From Symsagittifera roscoffensis (taxonomy: Eukaryota > Xenacoelomorpha > Acoela > Convolutidae), in NCBI RefSeq assembly GCF_963678635.1, contig NC_087065.1, forward strand, positions 45,605,919 through 45,669,918: 64,000 nt of DNA. The letters are read 5' to 3'. The notes below the pieces were generated by a model. It was not told the origin of the DNA, ran no database searches, and saw only the letters and a list, made by a program, of their open reading frames with translations. Made by a program: the position numbers and the translations under genes. Position 1 is the stretch's first letter. Each line of letters starts with the position of its first letter. Below, one piece after another: positions 36,501 through 48,500 of this stretch.

Positions 36501-39500
36501 ATCGACTTCCTGGTTTTTTTTTCAGACCATTTTAAAATTATTTTAAGTTCAAGGGGTTCAAAATGTTCCAATTTGGCCAAGCGCTTAAAATTTTTTATTG
36601 CTTAATGCGTAATGCGCGCGATATACTTATGCGCTCAATGTATCATCAACACACGCTACAAAAATAATTAAAATTGATTTTTTGCAAGCTAATCATTCGT
36701 ATAAATTCAAACTACTCTAATTTTTTTCTTGAGTTTTTATATTGTTAAAGGTTTTTTAATTTACTCCTTACCAAAAAATTTTCTTTACCAATTAAGGGAC
36801 AGTCGGAACATTCGTGGTTTTGCTCTGATATACGAGCAGTCTTGTTTGAGCTTTTAACACGTTACAAAATGAATATAGCCCAACATGTTTTTTAAAATAA
36901 ATATAGCGTGTGGGGTGAAAACTTTAAAAAATAAATCTGAAAAAATAATTTATTTTAAATTTTTTTTTCTTGAAAAATATCATTTTTTAGTTTTCAAAAA
37001 AGTTTTATCAAAAACTAATTCATGAGCCATAAAAAGGTGTCTGAACATTCAGGGCTTTGAATTGATTTGAGCAGTCTTTTTTATTTCAAAATTAAATTTT
37101 CAAAAACTTAAAGTGAGTTTCTGTAAGAAATAGTTTGTTCACACCACATTCACGAAAAAGGTTATTCAAAATGAAAGAAAAGGATGGTTTTTTGTTATAT
37201 ACAATTACAATAACACCTTTTAAGATTAGGTTTTGATGCAAGAAAACAAAAAGTTGAGGATTATTTTTCAAAAGCTTGCATTCAAAGCCTTTGCAAACCT
37301 AAAAGTGTTTCAAATGTTGAGGTCACCAACAGCGTTCCTCCGTAAAGTGATGGGAAGCTCTTATGTTGATTCCTTGCTTGGTGGATAATAAATTTTTTCC
37401 TTATTAAACGGGAAATGGTCCTACTTAAATGGTTGTTGTATACGGTTTTTCTATTTAAGGAGCTCCCGTGATGGTGGTGACTGTCTACGTCATCACGAAT
37501 CTCATTCTGGGCAAGAGCAAAGTGTGAGTAAGACAAGACATAACACTTGTTGACGCTTACGGGCTGGCCAAACATTCAAATTTTATCTGTACGTCAAAAT
37601 CCAATAAATGGGTTTAATGCAGAGGAGGGTTTACTTGCATGAGGTGGTGCTCCTTCCCCCGGGGATTCAACCTTCTCACCCGACTGTAATTTTTTTTAAT
37701 GAATAAAGGTCGACTCATATCTCCAATTTTTTTACAACCCACCCCTCCCCCGAAAAAATCTAGATCCGCCCCTGATTCATTGTAAATTCGGTAGATTACG
37801 AGAAACATCTAGAAACGGGCAAATTTAGGGGTGAGAAGCGCCTAAAATTTGGCGCTTCCGGCGCTAATATATACTAATTTTGAAGGGGAGCGCGCGCCAA
37901 AAAAAACGCGATTTTTTGGTCAACAATTCCAAAAAAGCCCAAAAACGACATTTTTGGTTTTTGTTTTTTTTTCTTCAAAAATTGCCTGCGACACAGGAAG
38001 TTTGGTAAAAATAGGGTTTTTAGAGTGATTTAGGAGAGCTCGCCGGAATATCGTTATAGTCGCCGACCTAAAAAAAGGGTCTTTGAAAGTCCGCCCCCTC
38101 ACCCCTTGAGAAAGTCCGCCCCCTTGAAAAAATCTTAGATCTACCCCCGTCTAGAAATCACCATTCAAAAAACGCTGAATTTCCAATGTCTTCAAATAAT
38201 CTTTGAGAATACTCCAGTGAATCTGACCCGCCTTAATTTAATTGATTGAGTAAAGTTGAAGTGACTTATGTCTCTGCCTCTTAGTTGAAACACCGTAAGT
38301 TTGAGGACCACTAAGATCAGCGCTGTGTGGTGAAAGTAAGGGACATCATTTTTGAAGACCTGAAAAGTACCAACATATTACACATAGATAGTATGTATTT
38401 GTATTAGGGCGCTAAAATGGTTTTCTATAAAAGTTGAGTAGCTCGATTGCTGAACATTCCTCTTGTCTCAGTAGAATTCTTAGCAAAATGCTTCGTTGAT
38501 AATTTTAGCCCGAAGGTTGATCTTATTTCATATTTATGAGATATCACACAGTTTGGTATCATTAGCTTATTGATGATCTTGATGTGAAAATTGTCTGAAA
38601 ACTTGTGAACTCTTTAGGATATGAAAAGATTTAACAGCTATTTGATTGACAGGTGCTGGATTTCGGAGTATGGGGAGACGTTCAGCTGGGGAGTAGAGGT
38701 GCCTCTGATGTTGTGCATTGCCATCAACCTGGTGTTGCTCATCAGTGTCCTCCGAGTACTCATTCCCAAAATCAACGCATCCGCCGCCAATGTTCCCAGC
38801 CAAGATGTGGCCATGTGAGTATAAAGAAACATAAATACTTGTATTCTTTTGAAATCAAATGGATACGCCACAGTCCTAACATAGGCTATACTAAAAAATT
38901 GGGATTATGGACAAAAATAAGGTATACTTTTATTTTTATGATGACGAAAAAAATAACTGACAGTTCCCAAAAAAGACATGTCAAATCACATTTTGTGAAA
39001 ACATTTGATAGTATATATGAATTTTTAGAAAAAGTACAAACTGAAGTTTCAACTATCCTTCTCAAATTTTTCATTTTACTGCCCTTTTAGCTCACTGATT
39101 ATCTCTTAGAATATTTGAGATGCATTTATACTGTTAAAAGTCAGTTTGACGCTCGTTTTTGGCGATTGCGTTTCAGCAAGAGCGCGAAGGCCATCATCTT
39201 TCTGTCTCCTCTGTTTGGAGTGCATACCATTGTGACTCTGTGGATGCCCAGAGAGGGATCCAATGCACACATTGTCCTAGGAGTAGTCCAGGCACTCCTC
39301 CAGTCATTCCAAGTTAGTTAAACTAGAAGTCAATCCAATTCACTATATGTCACCACAGGTCATCCAAGGTCATTAACAATTGTTCTATGTCCATCTGGAT
39401 CCTTCAAGGTCATTCTAGGTCATAATCGCTCGCTGTAGATCAACCCGGATGACGCAATGTCTGTCATTCCTATTCCGCCTACACCCTTGCATTCACAATA

Positions 39501-42500
39501 CTTCCCAGCCACCGTCGACGCCGGGAAATTTGACCAAATCACCATCCAAGCTGTTCCTTAATATCTTAGCATTAAAATATTTTCTAAAAACGCCTTCTAA
39601 CGTCTCGTAATTTAGGTGAAAGGCACGTTTTTTATTGAATACGTTCAATCGACGTTGCTAGATTCTTTTTCAGGAAGATTTTTTGGGAGTAGTCTGAAAA
39701 ATGTCAACAAACAACAAACAAAGGCCAAAAAATCATAAAAGTCTTAGATCCGTGCATTGTTTTTGTATCAAGCAGCTTTAATGGCCTATTTTAAACTCAT
39801 CGACTTTCGATCAGAAACATTTAAACAAAGATAGCACCTCATTATAATTCATTCCATCAAAATGACACGTTGTTTAATGATAAAACCTTTATGGCAGAGA
39901 AGTTGGTTGTTGTTTTATGCTGTGTTTGAAACATTCCTTTCGGTTATAATAGTGGTGTGACACGTGAAAGTTCCAGACGCAAAAAAACGGCCATGATTCA
40001 CAATAAATAGCTCCGTTTAACAAATAACTTAGTCTGGGCTATGGGGAAACAGAGGAAACGGTTTAGACAGACTTGATAGCTTTTAGTGGATCTCCTCTGG
40101 GAATCGTAGAATTCTCAAATTCATTTCATTTCAACAATGGAACTTTTGATCAATTGAAGCTCCATAAAATTCAATGTATGCGAGTACAACTTACAACAAG
40201 ACTGCTCGTATCAGGGCGAAGCCCTGAATGTTCCGACTGCCTTTTAATGTTCATGGAGCAGTAATAACCTATAAAAAAAATTAATGGTAAAAAAATAAAA
40301 TGAAAACTTTTTTTTCTTCTAAAATTTTTATGAAAATCATCCCCCACACGCCATATTAACACGCCATAAAAACGGATAAGTTTCGCTCCTTGGAACAAAT
40401 CAATTATGGCGAATAAGCTTCTTTTAACCAATTTGGAACGATTTCTAAGAATGATTAAATCTCCGCTTACGCGTTAATAGCGCGAAATTTATCGCGCGTT
40501 AATTGTCCCAAATTGGCCAAAATGGCAATCTTTAAACCCTCATAAATTTACAAAAAATGATCACAGGTGAAATATTTTTTCAAATTTAAGCTCAGGACAA
40601 CAATACTTTTTGAATGATTTTAAAAAATTTCGTCAAAAATGGCTAGGTAAAAAGTCGAAATTTGTCTGAAGAAAAAAAAACCCACCCGGAGCACAAATAT
40701 TCCGTTACTTTCGTATCGAAAGTCGGAACAACAAGACTGCTCGTATCAGGGCAAAGCCCTGAATGTTCCGACTGCCTTTTCAGGTTTATCGAGCAGTAGT
40801 AACATAAAAAAATTAAATATAAAAGACATGAATTTTTTTTTCTAAACTTTGAAATTTTTTTAATGAAAATCATCCCCCACACGCCATATTAAGTACAAAC
40901 GGATAGGTTTCGCTCCTTGGAACAAATCAATTATGGCGAAAAAGCTTCTTTCAACCAATTTGGAACAATTTTTAAGACGGATTAAATCTCCGCTTACGCG
41001 TTAATAGCGCGAAATGAATCGCGCGTTAATTGTCCCAAATTGGCCAAAATTGCAATCTTTAAACCCCCGTAACTTTACGAAAAAAGATCACAGGTGAAAT
41101 ATCTTTTCAAATTTAAGCTCAGGATAACAATAGCTTTTGAATGATATTAAAATTTTCCGTCAAAAATGGCTAGGTAAAAAGTCGAATTTTGTCTCTGAAG
41201 AAAAAAAACCCACCCGAGCACAAATATTCCGTCACTTCCGTATCGAAAGTCGGAACAAAAAGACAACTCCTATATCTGTGTGAAGCTCTCAATTTTCCTA
41301 ATGCCCTTCGTGGCCAATTAAAATTGAATTTGAAAAATTTATAAAAAAAATCGAAAAAATAAATAAATTTTGTTCTGTGTTTTATCCGCCCACACGCTAT
41401 CCTAAAATTTAGACAAAATGATTTGCGTTTTCCTATATTGAAACAGTTTAACCCGCATGTTATTCCAAGTTGGCCAAGTTAGCAACTTTTCAAAACCTCA
41501 TTACAGAACAAGATCAGAAGTGTTTTTTGAGCTCCGGGTAACAAAATCATTCAAACGCTATTTAAAAAAATAGCCGAATGAAAATGCCTTAAATTTCTTT
41601 CCTTTAGAAAAAATAAGTCAATGAAAGTTGTCTGGCCGAAAAAACACCCTAACATAAACATTCAGTTAAATTCGTCACGAATTTAACGGAATGTTTATGT
41701 TGGGGTGTTTTTTGGCAGTCGTAAAATTTAGGGCTTTGCCCCTGATATATGAGCAGTCTTGTTATTCCAATTTTTGACGGTCGAAAATTGGAACAACAGG
41801 ACTGCTCATGTATCAGGGCAAAGCCCTAAATTTTCCGACTGCCATTAAACTGGTCTCAAATAGATATTGCTTATAAAAACTTAACACCCTAAATTTGGCA
41901 ATTGAAAAATATTAAGAGTTTCAGAGATTGAGTGAAGTACTCAAAAGACGATCAATTAGCTTAGCTCAAATCAAAATGAAGCAATTTTTAATTGCGGTAA
42001 ATTTTCGGCATCATAAGAAAATCATCACAGCGGACAAAAATTAGGTCCAACGCATGACTAAATTGGCAACTTTTGAGCTCACAACACCTGAACAAAAGAT
42101 CGAAGCTAAAATAATTTACTAAAAATGAACTCATGGAGTCATTGTTTTCAATGGGTATGTATTTTTTGTTATAAAACATTTTTGATATACCAAATTTGAC
42201 TGAATAGTAAATAAAACCCCCTCAAGCATAATTGACCTGTCACTTTCTTCGAAAGTTGGAAAAATTAAACACTTTGAGAACTGATTTTTCTCAGTTCATT
42301 GTGTTTCAAAGTGTCAGCCCGGGTTGACCAAAAATGCTAGTAATACAATTTTCATATATGGAAAAATGCTAATCATACACTTTTCATGCAATTCCATAAA
42401 TACAGAAAATTGCATGAAAAGTCAATGATTAGTATTTTTCATATATGGAAATTGAATGACTAGCATTTTTCCATAAACCAAAAGCATTGATTTTTTACAT

Positions 42501-45500
42501 TTTAATTTCTCAGAATTTTTTGGTTGTGTTCGTAACCGAACACAAATGACATAAACCTTGGTTCCACAAATGTAGTAACCAAAGGTTTGGCCGTCTCGCA
42601 TTAAAAATGCATTGGAAACAGCCTGAAATGTTTTAATTCTGTCTCACACATTAATATAACGAAAGTAACAAACTTTTAAATTTTGGCAAAAATTTTCAAA
42701 GATGATTATTTCTGAAATTTGAATTTTTAAATTACGAGACATTGATCAAGGCATACAAAAACATGTCATACGAAAGAAAGATGCGTTTGAAGCGTTTTTG
42801 ACAAAAGTTATGAAAAGAAAACGAAAAAAATACCAATGTTATTATATCCCGGACTACGTTATACACACAAAAAATTAAATTTTGCATGCAAAATTTATTT
42901 TTCAAAAATATTTGTTTGAGTATGAAAATCAATTTGCGGTTGAAAAAAAAACACAAAAAAATTTTCGGGGGCAATTTCAAAAATACTTTAAAAAATTTTT
43001 GTCGTCGCCATCAAAAAAATGCTAGACATACATTTTCCATATATGGAAATTGTATGATTAGCATTTTGTTTGACAAAAAGTTTTTGTCTTTCATTTAGTG
43101 CGATACACCGAATTTTATGCCAAAACAAGAAAAAAGTTGTTCGAAATTTCAATGACACCATTTTAGCAAAATGTATGAAAATTGTATGACTAGTATTTTT
43201 TCATAGACTTAGTTTATGGAATTGTATGACTAGCATTTTTGGTCTATGGATGTCAACCCGGGAGCAGTGAAAAAGTGAAAGAAGTAATCATGCTTATAAA
43301 ATAGCGTTTGAGACCGAAAAAATTTGGTTTGGAGTTCATTATAAACTGTCTGTTTCAGGGATCGGTGGTTGCAATTGTGTTTTGCTTCGGTAACAGCGAG
43401 GTTAGTAACTCTATAATCCAACAATTTACGATTTTACTCTACAATGCCAGTGGCGTGCGCAGAAGTTTTTTCTAGAGGTTGGGGATGGGGGGGGTGTGGG
43501 CGGTTTTTCGAAAATGTGTTGAAAAATTTATTCGACCTTTTTTTAGGTCGACCAGTTTGATTTTTCAAGATCTCTGATTTGAGCGTTTTTTTTTAAATAT
43601 GCGATTTTTGGCGCGTTTTTTTAAATTTGACCAAAAACCTTATAGACTATCAAATCATTTTCTATTTTCAGGTTCGCACTGAGATCAAATCCAAATTCAC
43701 TTCCATGAACCGGAGGCGATCAACTGATGTAAGTTTCTATTGTCTAGTATCTAATTTATTCTCTTGTCTGTTTCTTCGAGCGTTGGGTTGATTATAGTTA
43801 GTCAGATTCAGTTTGCCCTCTGAATATGTTACCTGTAGAGTGTGACAATCCCCCACCCCAAACACTGTAACTTTTGAAATTAAAATCCCGTGAATCCACT
43901 TGAAAAGTATTTACCCAAAAACTTACAACCAGGGCTTTGGAGTTTTCATAAATTGGATGTAGAGTTCTTACAGCTTTTTCTTACAATTCAGACTACGTTT
44001 GTGGGCCCTCTCTCCCGTATTGGCTCCAAAAGGTAAGTATTCATAATAGGTCTGGTCGGTTCAATTGGCAGATTGGTCTGTGGGCAGAAATCAACGCAAA
44101 CCAACTGAATTTTATAACTCAGCGAAAACTGAAACCATATGGCACTGAAATGCCAATCAATTTCAATCATATTTAATCTAATGGCTTTCTGGCCGACAAA
44201 ATTTCTGCTTACAGGCATTTCTGTCTCATGAATTATCTTTCTTATGACTTGCCTGCCTCTAAAAATCTTTTCCGTCATGTTATATGTTTTCAGCCCTCAC
44301 AATTCTTTAATGTGAGTCTTTGTGTAGCTTATACATGTCGCAAATTTTTTTGCTTCTTTGTATTCTTACTTTCCCCACCCACGCACAAAATTAGCCTAAG
44401 TACAAGAGCCATTCATTTAAAAGGTTTTGTTGGGTTCCATTCATGCTAAATAGCAGTCTTGGTGTAATTTGAATGCCTTAATGGTTTTCTCAATTCTCTA
44501 GCGTCACATTCAAGCTTGATGAGTTAGCTACACACACCTTATTTGATGGGCGACCTTGTCCAGACTTCATTTTTGAATAAAATATAAAAAGAAGCCGCCT
44601 TAAAATGCTTCATGTAGAATTATATTCGCTTCTGAACTTCTAGTATCTGTTTTTGGCCCGGGTCAAAAATTGTTCCTACTTTTGTCTGATTTTTCCATAA
44701 AGCATGCTGAGATTTTAGGAGCTCAATGAGCTCAATTTTTACAGGTCTTATAAATATTACCCTCCAATACTTGGGGGTCGATGGCTACCATCGAAGTTGA
44801 GCTCAAGATTTCCTTTAAACAAGATGACACGGGTTGACCAAAACTTCTTATCATACAATTGTCATATATGAAAAACTTCTGGCCATAAAGTTTCACACAA
44901 TTCCATACGTACAAAAAATTGTATGAAATCTCTATGATAAACATTTTTCCATATATAAAAAATGTATGATAAGTATTTTTCCATAAACCAAAAAGTTGAT
45001 TTTTTTTCTAAATTTAATTTCTGAAAAACTTTGGGTTGTGTTCGTAACCGAACGCAACTGATAATGATCTTGGTTTACTTAAAGCACGAAAGGCTGGACG
45101 GTCTTGAATTTACAATGCATAGAATACGACCTGAATTGTCTTAGAGCTGTCTTTCACAAATGAGATAACGAAAGTAACAAACTTTTAAATTTTGGCAAAA
45201 CTTTTCAACGATGATTATTTTTAAAACTTGAATTTTTGAATTATCACACATTGATCAAGACATACATAAAAAAGGCCATAAATAAACATGCATGGAGAAA
45301 AATTTTTGAAACTGTTTGTTTGAGTACAAATTTCGACTTGCGGTGGAAAAAAATCAAAAAAGTTTTCGGGGCAATTTCAAAATTACTTGAAAAAATTTCT
45401 TTGTCGCCATGAAAAAAAGGCTAGTCATACAACTTCCATGTATGCGACTTGTATAATAAACACATTAAAAAAATGAAAACCTTAGTTTTTTCATCACCCG

Positions 45501-48500
45501 AATGTTTTATTAGAATCAAACAGCCGCAAAAGTTAGTTTAAATCTTTTTTCAACCATTTTTTGAAATTGTACGAAAATTGCATAACAAGCACTTTTTTGT
45601 ACATTTGATTTATGGAAATGTATGATTAGCAATTTCGGTGTATTGAGGTCAACCGGGGAATGAGCACAATTGGTTTTTTTTCCATTAACCCCTCGCAGAC
45701 TTGAAAAACTCTATTTTTATAGCTAGTTTATGGGAACTTTACGGCAAAATAGCTGATATAATGATATAAAGCTTGAAGGAACAAACCTGCTTACAAGTGT
45801 TATTAGTTGTTTACCAAGCCAAGCTCCATTGCAATTTGAAAGTGTAAAAAAGTTCTTTTCAACATTGAAATAAATATGCATGTGAGAAGAAGAAAGGATC
45901 CGCACATAACTCTAAAAATTGTGCTCGTTTGTCTAAAAAATGGGCCGTGAAATCTTCGCACAAATGAAACTAATGGAAAACTACTCAATTAAATTGTAGG
46001 ACAGAGGTAATACAGATGACTCATATAGCTTGCTTTATTTTTCAAAGGAGGGGAGGAGTGCGCCTAGCTTTTCACCCAACTTTTACGATATAACGGGACG
46101 ATTAAGCCTCCTAAATGTCCAAACATGGGGCTCGCAAATTGACTTAATGGGGTCAATTTTTTTTCCTGATAATTACAGTTCATTCTCACTTTTTTTGGCC
46201 CAGAAACACCTTTCCCGTGAAAAATCACTACCAAAAGTTCCTACCCGGGGGGCCAAACCAAAATATGGGTGCTGTGAATGAAAATGTTTTACTCATGATA
46301 TTTTTTTTATTGTTTATGAGATACTACCGGGAGAATTCTAAACAAGTTAAAACTGGGGAAAAGGGATAACTGGAAATAGGCGACAACCGGAACTCTTTCC
46401 CTTGGGCCTGATATTATCATTAACAGCTCGAGTTTCGGGAATGGCAGGGCAGGCCAGCAATACATATTAAGTCGATTGCACTAGTAAGTATTCTCAACTC
46501 CCAGATGTTGCCTGTTTCCAGTTGTATGTACACGGTCTTGCTATGAATTAAATTTTAAAATGCATCAATTTGATAAAAGCCAAAACCCGCCCGAATCCTC
46601 GCAAAATCAGGTACTCCAAAAACTTATCGGAAAGGGCCTAGTAATATATATAACATTTTAAGTCTGTTTCAGTCTTGTTTTTTGATGCATATTTTGGCGC
46701 TCTTCCTCTCAAATTGATTTTAGTTTCCCTTCCGAATTGCCAGTAAGTAAATTTGAAAACCGTGTGCTACTTAGAAAACAACCGACCGGTTATCTTGGTT
46801 TTTCTATCGCATAATTTTTGATAATTTTTTGAAATTGTACGAAAATTGCATAACAAGCACTTTTTTGTACATTTGATTTATGGAAATGTATGATTAGCAA
46901 TTTCGGTGTATTGAGGTCAACCGGGGAATGAGCACAATTGGTTTTTTTTCCATTAACCCCTCGCAGACTTGAAAAACTCTATTTTTATAGCTAGTTTATG
47001 GGAACTTTACGGCAAAATAGCTGATATAATGATATAAAGCTTGAAGGAACAAACCTGCTTACAAGTGTTATTAGTTGTTTACCAAGCCAAGCTCCATTGC
47101 AATTTGAAAGTGTAAAAAAGTTCTTTTCAACATTGAAATAAATATGCATGTGAGAAGAAGAAAGGATCCGCACATAACTCTAAAAATTGTGCTCGTTTGT
47201 CTAAAAAATGGGCCGTGAAATCTTCGCACAAATGAAACTAATGGAAAACTACTCAATTAAATTGTAGGACAGAGGTAATACAGATGACTCATATAGCTTG
47301 CTTTATTTTTCAAAGGAGGGGAGGAGTGCGCCTAGCTTTTCACCCAACTTTTACGATATAACGGGACGATTAAGCCTCCTAAATGTCCAAACATGGGGCT
47401 CGCAAATTGACTTAATGGGGTCAATTTTTTTTCCTGATAATTACAGTTCATTCTCACTTTTTTTGGCCCAGAAACACCTTTCCCGTGAAAAATCACTACC
47501 AAAAGTTCCTACCCGGGGGGCCAAACCAAAATATGGGTGCTGTGAATGAAAATGTTTTACTCATGATATTTTTTTTATTGTTTATGAGATACTACCGGGA
47601 GAATTCTAAACAAGTTAAAACTGGGGAAAAGGGATAACTGGAAATAGGCGACAACCGGAACTCTTTCCCTTGGGCCTGATATTATCATTAACAGCTCGAG
47701 TTTCGGGAATGGCAGGGCAGGCCAGCAATACATATTAAGTCGATTGCACTAGTAAGTATTCTCAACTCCCAGATGTTGCCTGTTTCCAGTTGTATGTACA
47801 CGGTCTTGCTATGAATTAAATTTTAAAATGCATCAATTTGATAAAAGCCAAAACCCGCCCGAATCCTCGCAAAATCAGGTACTCCAAAAACTTATCGGAA
47901 AGGGCCTAGTAATATATATAACATTTTAAGTCTGTTTCAGTCTTGTTTTTTGATGCATATTTTGGCGCTCTTCCTCTCAAATTGATTTTAGTTTCCCTTC
48001 CGAATTGCCAGTAAGTAAATTTGAAAACCGTGTGCTACTTAGAAAACAACCGACCGGTTATCTTGGTTTTTCTATCGCATAATTTTTGATAATTTGAGTG
48101 CTTTGTGCTTCGTACAGTTTCGACGAGTTTCGTCCTTTCCTATTTCAGGAGAGTCACTCAAAAACGAAATAAACATACCATTTTACTAAGGGCAGGGGCG
48201 ATTATTGGATGACCAGTGTTTGGTTTCCTTAAGCATTCAAATCAATTGTTTCACCATATTTTTTATACATATTCTGGCGCTCTTCCTCTCAAATTGATTT
48301 TAGTTTCCCTTCCGAATTGTACGAAGGATGAAATAGGTAGGCAAGCATTATATGACCCTTTTGGAAAGAATTTTGTCGAAGAACAAAATTCTAATCGCCC
48401 CTTTAACTTTCCCATATTTGCGAACAAAAAAATGTAATCAACTGAAGCAATTTTTTGTCAAGATTTTTTCCGTGTTTTCATTACATAAGTCATTCAAATT

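Larger units (their letters stand above)
34658..37459 (+). other. 2.8-kb intron
   Basis: AT-rich. It contains two partial HINE-like copies near its 3' end. Reading frames at 35084, 35338 and 35688 have no motifs. Confidence 0.6.
39313..43358 (+). other. 4.0-kb intron with element cluster
   Basis: The first 0.2 kb has several GGTCAT/AGGTCAT words in short irregular spacing (39355-39425). Then come 0.7 kb of unremarkable sequence, the HINE-like cluster at 40197-42264, and the inverted-repeat element at 42318-43262 ending only 96 bases before exon I. Confidence 0.6.

Noticed and set aside
45723-47549. Three pairs of identical frames (60, 61 and 83 codons)
   Set aside because: Identity comes from the 1268-bp tandem duplication, not from selection on protein. 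No motif or codon bias.
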